From NCBI GenBank assembly GCA_944384485.1, contig CALWTO010000044.1, positions 1 to 34,833 on the forward strand: 34,833 nucleotides of DNA. The letters run 5' to 3'. A program made the position numbers and the translations under genes. The notes under the pieces were generated by a model, which saw only the letters and a list, made by a program, of their open reading frames with translations, had not been told where the DNA came from and did not search any database. The DNA is from an uncultured Clostridia bacterium (GTDB taxonomy: Bacteria > Bacillota > Clostridia > Christensenellales > UBA1242). Of the stretch, positions 15,847-26,752 are shown piece after piece (within the stretch, counting starts at the first letter, position 1; each line of letters starts with the position of its first letter).

Positions 15847-15894
15847 TTTTAAAATGTAAAAAAAACTAAAATTTTTTGACATTAAAATTTATAA

Positions 15895-17955
15895 TTATAC
15901 TTTTTTCACAGCTAAACTTTTTACAAATTTTGTTGGATTTTTATCTGTTGTAAAGAATAATTTATGCAAAGCTCTTGTGGAAGAAATGTAAAGAATGTTT
16001 TTTTCTAAGTTGTTTTTATAGTTTTCTTCATCTGCAAAAGGAACGATGACTGCATCAAATTCAATTCCTTTGGCAGTTGCACAGGTTGTTACTAAAACTT
16101 TGTTTTTATAATCATCTGGTTCTTTCATAAATACATAATCAACGTATCCATTTAACAATTTGCAAACTTCTTTTGCTTCTTTATTACATTTACAGATAAT
16201 TGCAACATGTGCAAACTCTGCACATTCTTCTTTGATTATTTTTGAAATAATCTCTCCTTGATTTAACGTTTGATAAACTATCGGAGAAGAGCCCCTTCTA
16301 TTTACATAATCAACATTTTTTATTGACATCATTTGATTTGCAAAAGTTGCTATTTCTTGAGTTGAACGATATGTTTTGTTTAAATTGTATATTTTACAAC
16401 CTAAGAAGTCTGCAGTTAATTGCAAATATTCGTCAGTTAAATTTTTTTCTATACATTGATTTACATCACCAACGATTATGCAAGGGCAAGTCCATAGTTT
16501 TTTAAACATATATATATCAACAGGAGTGAAATCTTGCATTTCATCAATAATGAGATATTTTGCCGAAAAATCATGATCAATTCCATATAAATAATGTTTT
16601 ATTGCAAGATAAGTGCCTTTATCCATATAGTTTATAGTAGTTGTTTTTCTTGCAGACAATTTTTCTCTTGCCATAAATATTTGAAAAACTTGTTCTACAT
16701 CTCTTATTGGCATAAATTTATATAAAATTTGTTTGAATCTTTCTTTTAAGCCACGATGTTGTGATTTGTTGTAATGTCTCTTTTCTGTAAACACCATCGC
16801 ATATTGCCATGCAATTTTGTTAATTCTTTCGTAGAAGTCATAACCTTTAAATGTTTTAAAAAACAAATTTCTTGTTTCTTCTTCGGTAAAAATAATTTCT
16901 TCTTTTTCGCCATCTTCTGTTTCTTTAATGACATATTTTAGCGTCTTAGGCGTAAAAATATCAGTTAAAGGTCCTTTTAAAAATCTTAAAAGGCTGTCGA
17001 GAAATTCGTATGAAGATTTATAAGAAATTTCATTTAATTGTTCTTGTGTTGCTTTTGTCGCAAGGTCATCAAGCATATCTTCTCTTGGTTGTAATGGTCG
17101 TTTTAATTCTGTTTTTACAATTTGAGCAAAGGTTGTTTCAACCAAATTATCTTCTCCAAGTTGTGGCAAAACTTCGCTGATGTAACTTGAAAAGATGTTG
17201 TTTGGTGATAGAACAAGAATATCATTGCTCTTTAGGCTATGTCTATGTTTATATAACAAGTATGCTGCTTTATGGAGCGCGATAGATGTTTTACCAGAAC
17301 CTGCAACACCTTGAACTAAAATATTGTCGTTTTTTTCAGTTCTTATTATCGTGTTTTGTTCTTTTTGTATAGTTGAAACAATTTGTCTCATCTTGTCTGA
17401 AGCATTTTTTGATAAAATTTCTTGTAAAATTTCATCGTTTATAGTTAAATTTGTATCAAAATAAGATAAAAGTTGTTGATTTTCAATTTTGTATTGTCTT
17501 TTTAACAAAATTTCGCCATCAACGGTTTTATTGTTTGCTTCATAACTTGCTTTACCAAGTTCATATTCATAATACATTGATGCTATAGGAGTTCTCCAAT
17601 CTACAACATAGACTTTTTTGTTGTAGATTATGGAGCCTAAACCTATATATATTTTTTGTGCATTTGAATTGTTTGTCTGAAAATCAATTCTTGCAAAGTA
17701 AGGTGAATTATTTTGAAATTTTAGTTTCCTTAACTGCTTTTCGCTGTTTAATTGCTGTTCTTCTATTTGTGATAAATTTGTAAAGGTTGATGCAAGGTCC
17801 TGACCTTGTTTATATTCGTAAAAGTTGTTCCCAAGTTCTGCTCTTTTTTCTTCAAAAAGACTTTTTAGTTGACTGATTTCAATTTGAGTTTTTTCAATCT
17901 TTTTATTTATCACTTTTAGAGTGTTTTGCAGATAATTTTTTTCTTGTTCTTCCAT
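15895..17955 (-). CDS. helD: HelD-like superfamily 1 helicase (RNA polymerase recycling factor)
   Basis: HelD is a UvrD/Rep-related ATPase that frees stalled RNA polymerase from nucleic acid in Gram-positive bacteria. The product has 686 residues. Residues 1-90 form a charged helical N-terminal arm (coiled-coil pattern) as in clostridial and bacillar HelD. KIYIGLGSIIYNKKVYVVDWRTPIASMYYEYE follows, a hallmark of this family. Walker A GVAGSGKTS is near 215, the Walker B segment IIDEMQDF near 473, and later helicase motifs are LNKTYRST and VTTCATAKGIEFDAVIVP. The ATG follows GGAGGG. The gene is 33 nt downstream of gyrA and so likely co-transcribed with gyrB-gyrA. That pairing joins supercoil control with clearing of stalled polymerase; a functional link is inference. 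Confidence 0.88.
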   Translation of the reverse strand: MEEQEKNYLQNTLKVINKKIEKTQIEISQLKSLFEEKRAELGNNFYEYKQGQDLASTFTNLSQIEEQQLNSEKQLRKLKFQNNSPYFARIDFQTNNSNAQKIYIGLGSIIYNKKVYVVDWRTPIASMYYEYELGKASYEANNKTVDGEILLKRQYKIENQQLLSYFDTNLTINDEILQEILSKNASDKMRQIVSTIQKEQNTIIRTEKNDNILVQGVAGSGKTSIALHKAAYLLYKHRHSLKSNDILVLSPNNIFSSYISEVLPQLGEDNLVETTFAQIVKTELKRPLQPREDMLDDLATKATQEQLNEISYKSSYEFLDSLLRFLKGPLTDIFTPKTLKYVIKETEDGEKEEIIFTEEETRNLFFKTFKGYDFYERINKIAWQYAMVFTEKRHYNKSQHRGLKERFKQILYKFMPIRDVEQVFQIFMAREKLSARKTTTINYMDKGTYLAIKHYLYGIDHDFSAKYLIIDEMQDFTPVDIYMFKKLWTCPCIIVGDVNQCIEKNLTDEYLQLTADFLGCKIYNLNKTYRSTQEIATFANQMMSIKNVDYVNRRGSSPIVYQTLNQGEIISKIIKEECAEFAHVAIICKCNKEAKEVCKLLNGYVDYVFMKEPDDYKNKVLVTTCATAKGIEFDAVIVPFADEENYKNNLEKNILYISSTRALHKLFFTTDKNPTKFVKSLAVKKV

Positions 17956-17988
17956 TTTCCCTCCAAAATTAGTTTGGCTTAGAAAGTC

Positions 17989-20565
17989 TTATTCTTCTCT
18001 GTCTTCATTAGTTATTTCTTCGCTAATTTCTTGATTTTGAATTTCATTGTTTTCTTCAACAGGGGATTGACTATCATTTTCTTGACTTTCAAGATTTTCG
18101 TCAGTTGTTTCTTCTTTAGCTGTGATAGCAACACCTACAATTTTGCTGTTATCTCTGAGTTTCATTATCTTCACGCCTTGACTTACTCTAGAAAGTGAGC
18201 TTATTTGGTCAATAGCTGTTCTAATAATGATACCATTATCGGCAACAAGAAGAATATCATTGTCTTCATAAGATTGTCTTAAAGCAACTAATTTGCCTGT
18301 TTTTTCATTAAATATTCCGGCTTTAACACCTTTTCCACCACGGCTTTGTAGTCTATATTCTTCAACATTTGTTCTTTTTCCATAGCCATTTTCAGAAACT
18401 GTAATAATTTGAGTGTTTGGTTTGATTATTGCCATATCTACAATATAATCATTTTTACCAAGTTTAAGGCTTCTAACACCTTGACTATCTCTACCCATTG
18501 AACGCACATCTTTTTCGTTAAATCTTATTGCTTTACCTTCATAAGATGCAACTAAAATATCATCATTTCCATTTGATAATTCTACGCCAATAAGTTCATC
18601 GTCTTCTAGTAGTTTAATTGCAATTTTACCTACTTTTCTAATAGAAGCAAATTCTTCAAGTTTAGTTTTCTTTATAAGGCCGCTTTTTGTTGCCATGATG
18701 AGATAACCTTCTTTGTCATCTTCTTTTCTAGGAATTATTGTTGTAACCTTTTCGCCTTCACTTAACATCAAAAGGTTTATCATAGCCCTTCCTTTTGCTG
18801 TTCTTTGTGCTTCCGGTACTTCGTATGCTTTTATGCAGTAAACTTTGCCTTTGTTTGTAAAGAATAATAAATCATCATGAGAAGATGTGGTGAAAATATT
18901 TTTTACATAATCTTCTTCTTTTGTTTTATGGGCAGTAACTCCCACTCCGCCACGGCGTTGTGATTTGTATTCACTTGCAGACATTCTCTTTATAAATCCT
19001 TGATTTGTCATTGATATAACAACTTCTTCTTGAGGTATTAAGTCTGCAATATCAATTCCGCCAGCTTCCAAACTGATTTCAGTTTTTCTTTCATCGCCAA
19101 AGTTTTGTTTGATTTCTTCAAAATTATCTCTTAATATTTTCAAAATTCTAAGAGGATTTGCTAGAATATCTTCAAGGTCTAGTATTGTGGCTTCAAGTGC
19201 AGCAAGTTCTTCATTTAACTTTTCAACTTCAAGAGAAGTAAGTCTTGACAACTTCATTTCCAAAATAGCATTTGCTTGAATTTCGTCAAGTTCAAAGTTC
19301 GCAATAAGTTTTTCACATGCATCTTGTTTGTCATCTGATGATTTTATAATTCTTATTACTTCATCAATGTTTGCAAGGGCTATAACAAGACCTTTTACAA
19401 TATGTTCTCTTTCCTTTGCTTTTGCAAGGTCAAATTGAGTTTTTCTTGCGAGTACTTCTTTTTGATGCTCTAGGTAGTAATAAAGCATTTCTTTCAAATT
19501 CAAAATTCTAGGTTGATTATCAACAAGAGCTAGCATTATAATTCCGGAACCTTTTTGAAGTTGTGTGTTTTTATAAAGAGCATTTAAAACGACTTGTGCA
19601 TTGGCATCTTTTTTAATATCAACAACAATTCTCATTCCATGTCTGTCAGATTCTTCTTTTATATCGCTGATACCTTCAAGTTTTTTGTTTTTTACATGTT
19701 CTGCCATTTGAATGATAAATTGTGCTTTATTTACTTGATAAGGAAGTTCCGTTATTATAATTCTGCTTCTTCCATTTGGAAGTTCTTCAATTTCTGCTTT
19801 TCCACGAACAACAATGCCACCTCGGCCTGTTTTATAAGCATGTTTGATTGCTGCTCTTCCCATGATAATACCGCCGGTAGGGAAGTCAGGAGCAGGAATA
19901 TATTTAATCAATTCATCAATGTCAATATCTGGATTATCAATCATTGCCTGAAGACCATTTAAAACTTCTGTTAAATTATGAGGTGGAATGTTTGTTGCCA
20001 TACCAACAGCAATACCATCTGCGCCATTTATAAGAAGATTTGGGATTTTTGAAGGCAAAACTGAAGGTTGCATCAAAGTATTGTCAAAGTTAGGATAAAA
20101 ATTTACTGTCTCTTTATCTATATCTTCAAGCATTAAAGATGCAATTTTTGAGAGCCTTGCTTCTGTATATCTTGATGCGGCAGGTGGGTCGCCGTCTACT
20201 GAACCAAAGTTTCCTTGACCGTCTACTAATGGGTATCTTATAGAGAAGTCTTGAGCAAGTCTAACCATCGCGTCATAAACAGAACTATCGCCATGAGGGT
20301 GGTATTTCCCCATCACATCACCGACAATACGAGCAGATTTTTTTGTTGGTTTATCGTAGAAATTGTTCATTTCGCCCATTCCATATAAAATTCTTCTATG
20401 AACAGGTTTTAACCCATCTCGAACATCTGGAATAGCACGAGAAACATTGACAGCCATAGCATAGGAAATAAAACTATGTTTTAAGTTGTCAACTGTGTCT
20501 ACTTTTTCAATTTTTGAATCTTTTAAAATCTCTTCTAAAGATTTTTTATTATCAATTTTGTCCAT
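17989..20565 (-). CDS. gyrA: DNA gyrase subunit A
   Basis: This is the breakage-reunion subunit of gyrase, which introduces negative supercoils. ATG 20565 is chosen because the longer frame start (20580) would place the ribosome-binding site TTTGGAGGAT inside the gene. The protein has 858 residues. The catalytic tyrosine is Tyr133 in [10 protein letters not shown]. The quinolone-resistance region reads [12 protein letters not shown], with Ser94 and Asp98 at the positions that are mutated in resistant strains, so it is wild type there. The C-terminal beta-pinwheel carries a GyrA-box at about 535-541 reading QRRGGVG rather than QRRGG(K/R)G, and a later SRGGKG. The last 40 or so residues form an acidic Glu/Asn/Gln-rich tail. 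It is 26 nt downstream of gyrB. GyrA rather than ParC is supported by the box, the length and the gyrB neighbour. Confidence 0.96.
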   Translation of the reverse strand: MDKIDNKKSLEEILKDSKIEKVDTVDNLKHSFISYAMAVNVSRAIPDVRDGLKPVHRRILYGMGEMNNFYDKPTKKSARIVGDVMGKYHPHGDSSVYDAMVRLAQDFSIRYPLVDGQGNFGSVDGDPPAASRYTEARLSKIASLMLEDIDKETVNFYPNFDNTLMQPSVLPSKIPNLLINGADGIAVGMATNIPPHNLTEVLNGLQAMIDNPDIDIDELIKYIPAPDFPTGGIIMGRAAIKHAYKTGRGGIVVRGKAEIEELPNGRSRIIITELPYQVNKAQFIIQMAEHVKNKKLEGISDIKEESDRHGMRIVVDIKKDANAQVVLNALYKNTQLQKGSGIIMLALVDNQPRILNLKEMLYYYLEHQKEVLARKTQFDLAKAKEREHIVKGLVIALANIDEVIRIIKSSDDKQDACEKLIANFELDEIQANAILEMKLSRLTSLEVEKLNEELAALEATILDLEDILANPLRILKILRDNFEEIKQNFGDERKTEISLEAGGIDIADLIPQEEVVISMTNQGFIKRMSASEYKSQRRGGVGVTAHKTKEEDYVKNIFTTSSHDDLLFFTNKGKVYCIKAYEVPEAQRTAKGRAMINLLMLSEGEKVTTIIPRKEDDKEGYLIMATKSGLIKKTKLEEFASIRKVGKIAIKLLEDDELIGVELSNGNDDILVASYEGKAIRFNEKDVRSMGRDSQGVRSLKLGKNDYIVDMAIIKPNTQIITVSENGYGKRTNVEEYRLQSRGGKGVKAGIFNEKTGKLVALRQSYEDNDILLVADNGIIIRTAIDQISSLSRVSQGVKIMKLRDNSKIVGVAITAKEETTDENLESQENDSQSPVEENNEIQNQEISEEITNEDREE

Positions 20566-20591
20566 ATATCCTCCAAACATAATTTGTTTGC

Positions 20592-23271
<2,680 letters not shown>

Positions 23272-23272
<1 letters not shown>

Positions 23273-23301
23273 AAGAAAATTTTGATAATTTTCTTTTTTT
23301 T
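23272..23301 (+). terminator. Rho-independent terminator of the GtrA-family gene
   Basis: The 10-bp perfect stem AAAGAAAATT/AATTTTCTTT has a 5-nt loop and runs into eight or more T. The first base of the stem is the last base of the stop codon. Confidence 0.8.
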
Positions 23302-23312
23302 ATTATTTTATT

Positions 23313-23340
23313 TTGCAATAATATTTTTTTTGGTTAAAAT
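23313..23340 (+). promoter_or_regulatory. Promoter of the polytopic membrane protein, giving a leaderless mRNA
   Basis: TTGCAA (23313-23318), a 16-bp spacer and TAAAAT (23335-23340). Six nucleotides then precede the ATG at 23347, so transcription should start on the A of the start codon. Confidence 0.6.
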
Positions 23341-23346
23341 AAAAGT

Positions 23347-24000
23347 ATGAATTTGATAACTTATGTTATTTTTGCGGTGGCTTGCTTTTTGCTTGCAACG
23401 ATAAACGCATTTTTGAATGACAGAGAAAAAACTTCTGGCATGGTTTTTTGTATTGTCACTCCACTTGCTTTTTTGCTTTTTGCTATTGTTTGTGGAAATT
23501 TGTCAACAACTTATAATTCATTATACTTGACTATAACGCTTGCAATTGCTTTTTATTTGGCTATTGAGGGGTGTTTATATAAAAATACTGCTGGGGTTGT
23601 ATTACGAGGAATTTTAAGTATTTCTAGCCTTACTATGCTCATTTGTGGTAGTATTTCCCTTGCACCATTCACTATTTTTGGCTTGGTTGGAGGATTTTTA
23701 TTTGGAGCAGGCTTTGGCTTTACTGTTTTTATGATGGGCAATCATATAGATATGACTAGAAAAGTTATTTCTTTTGTTGAGTTCTTATTCAGTGGCGCAA
23801 TTCTTGGCTGTTCAATTTCGAGTGTAATAGCAAGCACTCACACGATTTCAGCAATTCTGTATTTAATAGGTGCAATACTTATGTTTATAAGATATATTTT
23901 AAGAGCATACTTTGAACATGCATCAGTGTTTAGAGTTATCACGAAGATTATATTTGGACTTGCCATGATTTCGATAATAAGTGCTATTTATTTCTTTTAA
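23347..24000 (+). CDS. Polytopic membrane protein of unknown function
   Basis: The product has 217 residues, nearly all hydrophobic, with about seven predicted membrane segments separated by very short loops. The longest polar stretch after the first helix is LNDREKTSG. Glycine-rich helix FGLVGGFLFGAGFGFTVFMMG lies near 112-132, followed by NHIDMTRK. The size and helix count recall the YhhN/TMEM86 (lysoplasmalogenase-like) family. I cannot confirm the family's conserved acidic residues, so no name is given. No ribosome-binding site is visible upstream; the promoter geometry instead predicts a leaderless transcript. No clear terminator follows before the tRNA promoter. Confidence 0.7.
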   Translation: MNLITYVIFAVACFLLATINAFLNDREKTSGMVFCIVTPLAFLLFAIVCGNLSTTYNSLYLTITLAIAFYLAIEGCLYKNTAGVVLRGILSISSLTMLICGSISLAPFTIFGLVGGFLFGAGFGFTVFMMGNHIDMTRKVISFVEFLFSGAILGCSISSVIASTHTISAILYLIGAILMFIRYILRAYFEHASVFRVITKIIFGLAMISIISAIYFF

Positions 24001-24027
24001 AAATCAAAAAAAATTTTAAAAAAGTTA

Positions 24028-24056
24028 TTGACAAAAGAGAAAATTAGGCATATAAT
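24028..24056 (+). promoter_or_regulatory. Perfect consensus promoter of the initiator tRNA gene
   Basis: TTGACA (24028-24033), a 17-bp spacer and TATAAT (24051-24056): an exact match to the sigma-A/sigma-70 consensus, as expected for a stable RNA gene. Confidence 0.92.
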
Positions 24057-24089
24057 AATTACACCAAGTTGAAAAAGACTTGTTTATGA

Positions 24090-24166
24090 CGCGGGATAGA
24101 GCAGCTCGGAAGCTCGTCGGGCTCATAACCCGAAGGTCGTTGGTTCAAATCCAACTCCCGCAACCA
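24090..24166 (+). tRNA. Initiator tRNA-fMet (anticodon CAT)
   Basis: This 77-nt cloverleaf has acceptor strands CGCGGGA and TCCCGCA, so position 1 (C) and position 72 (A) do not pair, the hallmark of bacterial initiator tRNA. The anticodon stem is TCGGG/CCCGA with three consecutive G-C pairs and loop CTCATAA (anticodon at 24124-24126), another initiator feature. The D arm is GAGC...GCTC, and the T arm is GTTGG-TTCAAAT-CCAAC. The discriminator is A, and the 3' CCA is encoded. Its own consensus promoter and terminator make it a single-gene unit. Confidence 0.97.
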
Positions 24167-24177
24167 GTAAAATGAAG

Positions 24178-24202
24178 CGAGCTAAAAAAGCTCGTTTTTT
24201 TT
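24178..24202 (+). terminator. Rho-independent terminator of tRNA-fMet
   Basis: Stem CGAGCT/AGCTCG with an A-loop, followed by eight T. Confidence 0.9.
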
Positions 24203-24231
24203 ACATAAGACCTTCGGAATATATCAAAGAT

Positions 24232-24276
24232 ATAACCTCGTTGTCGGGAGTGGTTAAAAACCTCCCGCAACCAGTA
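24232..24276 (+). pseudogene. Degenerate 3' half copy of the initiator tRNA
   Basis: The sequence aligns with the 3' half of tRNA-fMet. ATAACC (24232-24237) matches the end of the anticodon arm. TCGTTG (24238-24243) matches the variable/T-stem start, though six bases are missing between them. An 8-base insert follows, then GGTTAAAAACC (24252-24262) matches the T loop and stem imperfectly. Finally, CTCCCGCAACCAGTA (24262-24276) is a 15-base exact copy of 24155-24169, covering the acceptor 3' strand, CCA and three bases beyond. No 5' half was found. It cannot fold as a tRNA. It is either a decayed tandem copy or the duplicated tRNA end left by a site-specific integration. Confidence 0.65.
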
Positions 24277-24283
24277 GAAGAAG

Positions 24284-24307
24284 ACGGGCAAAAAAGCCTG
24301 TTTTTTT
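24284..24307 (+). terminator. Terminator following the tRNA remnant
   Basis: Stem ACGGGC/GCCTGT (one G-T pair) with an A6 loop, followed by seven T. Its layout (about 10 bases after the CCA, A-rich loop) mirrors the terminator of the intact tRNA, suggesting that the pair was once duplicated as a unit. Confidence 0.75.
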
Positions 24308-24327
24308 ATTTTTTTTAGGAGCAAAAG

Positions 24328-24978
24328 ATGATCGGTGTTGAAAATGTTGTTAAAAGTTTTGAAATAATTTCAAGCGATAAAGCTAATGAAATTTTATTGA
24401 AAAATATGAATAATTCAGGAGAAAAAAAATTTCTTTATGTTTTTGCAGGACCAAATGGTAGTGGAAAATCTACATTAATAGCAAACTTTTATAAATTAGG
24501 TATTTTTAAAAATGTAAAATATATTAATGCAGACATTTATGCAAAGACAATCTTTAAAGATGTTAAAAATGAAAAAGAAAGAAATTATCAAGCAATGTTT
24601 TATACAATGGAAAACATAAAAAACAATATTAAATCAAAAAATTCTGTTATTTATGAAACTGTAATGTCTCATCCAAGCAAATTGGATTTAATAAAAAAAT
24701 ATAAGGAAAATGGATACAAAATATTTTCAATCTTTATTTCTCCAAATAAACCATCTGTCAATATTAAAAGAGTTGCAAAAAGAGTTGAAGAAGGTGGACA
24801 TAATGTTGCTCAAGAAAAAATAACGCAAAGATTTTTTAGAAGCAATGCATTAAAAGAAGACTTAATGAAATTAAGTGATGTCTATTATGAAATAGATAAC
24901 ACAAATTTGCCTAAAATAGCAAAATTTAATTTAAAGTATAGAGGTTTAAATACATTAGAAAATCAAAATGTTAGATAG
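24328..24978 (+). CDS. Zeta-toxin-like P-loop kinase (COG4185-type)
   Basis: The product has 216 residues. The Walker A motif AGPNGSGKSTL lies near 40-50. INADIYAK near 70-77 and VIYETVMSHPSKL near 112-124 match the substrate-binding Asp and the E-T segment of zeta-like kinases (usually FETTLS). RVEEGGHNVAQEKITQRFFRS near 152-172 is the lid segment typical of stand-alone COG4185 proteins. Classical zeta toxins phosphorylate UDP-N-acetylglucosamine and block wall synthesis; whether this protein is toxic or acts on another small molecule is not known. AGGAG precedes the ATG. No antitoxin-like small gene is visible on either side. It sits directly after a duplicated tRNA end, suggesting acquisition by integration, though base composition does not stand out. 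Confidence 0.82.
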   Translation: MIGVENVVKSFEIISSDKANEILLKNMNNSGEKKFLYVFAGPNGSGKSTLIANFYKLGIFKNVKYINADIYAKTIFKDVKNEKERNYQAMFYTMENIKNNIKSKNSVIYETVMSHPSKLDLIKKYKENGYKIFSIFISPNKPSVNIKRVAKRVEEGGHNVAQEKITQRFFRSNALKEDLMKLSDVYYEIDNTNLPKIAKFNLKYRGLNTLENQNVR

Positions 24979-24986
24979 CAAACAAT

Positions 24987-25014
24987 AAAAGATAGCTAAA
25001 ATAAGCTATCTTTT
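24987..25014. terminator. Bidirectional terminator between the zeta-like gene and glnS
   Basis: The perfect 11-bp inverted repeat AAAAGATAGCT/AGCTATCTTTT with loop AAAATA serves both converging genes and overlaps the end of glnS. Confidence 0.9.
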
Positions 25015-26704
25015 ATTTGTTAAAACTATCTTTTAAAGAAATTGTACTATTAAAAATGTAGTTTTCATTTGTGCTATCTTTATCCATACAGTAGTAACCT
25101 TTTCTCATAAATTGGAATTTATCTTCAACTTTTGCTGTTTTTAAGAAATTTTCAGCAAGAGCTTTTCTTTCAATTAATGAATCGGGTTCCAAAATATCTT
25201 CAACCTTTGCGCCTTCACTTAATGCTTTCGCTGGATTGGTTATTTCTCGTTTAATTAAGTTTTTAAATTCTCTTACTGTAATTTCAAAACAATTATTTTC
25301 ACTTACAAAATGAATTGTCCCTTTACATTTTATTCCGCTTGTATCATTTCCGCTTTTGCTTTCAGGAATGTATTCACATTCCAGATGATCAATTTCACCA
25401 TTTTCTTTATAAACAACATTATTGCATTTTATAATGTAAGCACCTTTCAATCTTACAATTCCTCCAAGTGTAAGACGGTTGTATTTTGGTGGAGGGTTTA
25501 TAGAAAAGTCTTCATTTTCGATATAAATTACTTTTCCAAATTTTGATTTGTGGAAACCTTGAGTCTCATCGTTAGGGTTATTTTGAATTTCAAATTCTTC
25601 ATCTTGCCCATCAAAGTTTGTAATAACAACCTTTAAAGGATCTAAAACAACCATTGCTCTAGTTGCAATTTGATTAAGGTCGGCTCTTACATAATATTCA
25701 AGTGCGCTGTATGGAACTGTTACTTCAAGTACATTTCCCCAACCAACGGATTTTACAAAATCTTTTAAAGCTTTGGCAGTGTAACCTCTTCTTCTAACAC
25801 CAACTAAAGTAGGGAAACGAGGGTCGTCCCAGCCTTTTACTATTCCATCATTTACAAATTGTTTTAAGTATCTTTTTCCAATTAAAACATTTTCAATTGT
25901 TAATCTTGAAAATTCTCTTTGCTTTGGTGGATAAGGCTTTTTCCAGCCATTTTCTATAAACCATTCATAAAGAGGTCTATGTTCATGGAATTCCATTGAG
26001 CAAAGGCTGTAAGTAACTCCTTCCAAAGCATCTTCAAGAGGGTGCGCAAAATCATACATAGGGTAGATACACCATTTATTCCCAAGCCTGTAATGTTTTG
26101 CTCTTAACACTCTATACATAACAGGGTCACGCATATTCATGTTTGGATGAGCCATGTCTATTTTTGCTCTTAAAGTAGCCTTTCCATCTTCAAACTTTCC
26201 ATCTCTCATATCTCTAAAAAGTTTAAGATTTTCTTCAGGAGTTCTGTTTCTGTATGGACTTTCTTTTCCAGGTTCTGTAAGAGTTCCTCTGCTTGCAGAC
26301 ACTTCTTCAGCAGAAAGTTCGCATACATATGCTTTTCCATCCAAAATCATTTGTTCTGCTATTTTATAAATATCTTCAAAATAGGCTTCGCTTGCATAAA
26401 TAAGTTTGTCTGGTTTGTAGCCAAGCCAAGCCAAATCTTCAAGATAACTTTCAGCAAATTCGCCTTCTTCTTTTAAAGGATTTGTATCATCCATTCTTAA
26501 ATAAGTTTTGCCACCAAATTTTTTTGCAGTTTCAAAATCAATAGTCCATGCTTTGACATGTGCAATATGCCAATATCCACTTGGTTCAGGTGGACAGCGA
26601 GTGATTACTTCCTTATTCTTTCCAGATTTTAAATCATCAATTATTTCTTGTTCTAAGTCATTTTCAGGAACAATTTCATCTAAATTAATATTGCCAATTT
26701 TCAT
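25013..26704 (-). CDS. glnS: Glutamine-tRNA ligase
   Basis: This class I synthetase charges tRNA-Gln directly with glutamine. ATG 26704 is chosen because it follows TTGGAGAAA; the upstream in-frame ATG (26725) would place that ribosome-binding site in the coding part. The protein has 563 residues. TRCPPEPSGYWHIAHVKA near 36-53 is the GlnRS-type first motif, with HIAH in place of HIGH. LRMDDTNP, a Cys-rich-free insertion, and MEFHEHRPLYEWFIEN follow. VKGWDDPRFPTLVGVRRRGYTAKAL near 291-315 is a GlnRS hallmark that distinguishes it from GluRS. The second signature, normally MSKR, reads IGKR. C-terminal beta-barrels occupy about 340-550. It is the last gene of the ychF-mrnC-rlmB-sigH group, 48 nt after sigH. 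Confidence 0.9.
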   Translation of the reverse strand: MKIGNINLDEIVPENDLEQEIIDDLKSGKNKEVITRCPPEPSGYWHIAHVKAWTIDFETAKKFGGKTYLRMDDTNPLKEEGEFAESYLEDLAWLGYKPDKLIYASEAYFEDIYKIAEQMILDGKAYVCELSAEEVSASRGTLTEPGKESPYRNRTPEENLKLFRDMRDGKFEDGKATLRAKIDMAHPNMNMRDPVMYRVLRAKHYRLGNKWCIYPMYDFAHPLEDALEGVTYSLCSMEFHEHRPLYEWFIENGWKKPYPPKQREFSRLTIENVLIGKRYLKQFVNDGIVKGWDDPRFPTLVGVRRRGYTAKALKDFVKSVGWGNVLEVTVPYSALEYYVRADLNQIATRAMVVLDPLKVVITNFDGQDEEFEIQNNPNDETQGFHKSKFGKVIYIENEDFSINPPPKYNRLTLGGIVRLKGAYIIKCNNVVYKENGEIDHLECEYIPESKSGNDTSGIKCKGTIHFVSENNCFEITVREFKNLIKREITNPAKALSEGAKVEDILEPDSLIERKALAENFLKTAKVEDKFQFMRKGYYCMDKDSTNENYIFNSTISLKDSFNK

Positions 26705-26723
26705 ATATTTCTCCAATAGTTTC

Positions 26724-26732
26724 ATTGTAACA
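26724..26732 (-). promoter_or_regulatory. Possible extended -10 promoter for glnS
   Basis: On the minus strand: TGTTACAAT (26732-26724), an extended -10 form, with only a T-run at the -35 position. It overlaps the rejected upstream ATG of glnS, and would give a leader of about 13 nt containing the ribosome-binding site. Confidence 0.4.
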
Positions 26733-26752
26733 TAAAAAGATTAATAAAAAAA

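Larger units (their letters stand above)
15487..15894. other. 408-bp gene-free AT-rich region with paired DnaA-box repeats; candidate origin-like or DnaA-regulated site
   Basis: This is the longest stretch without a gene. It holds the hisS promoter (15555-15584), two identical copies of a DnaA-box repeat (15619-15638 and 15714-15733), and then about 150 bp of very AT-rich DNA. The AT-rich part includes the related runs GATATTGTTAATC and CAATATTGTTAGAT around 15762-15794, and an inverted repeat at 15825-15846. TTTATGCA occurs twice between the two DnaA-box copies. No open frame of note was seen on either strand. Box cluster plus AT-rich flank is the layout of a bacterial origin. However, no dnaA or dnaN is present, and the flanking genes all run on the minus strand, which does not fit a fork divergence point. 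Confidence 0.5.

Noticed and set aside
19594..19962. 122-codon open frame opposite gyrA, the longest antisense frame in the window
   Set aside because: It is a Cys/Phe/Asn-rich shadow of a conserved gene, lacks a ribosome-binding site and has no domain-like pattern.
20566..20580. Five extra residues at the start of gyrA (MFGGY)
   Set aside because: The codons are the ribosome-binding site GGAGGAT itself; the ATG at 20565 is correctly spaced from it.
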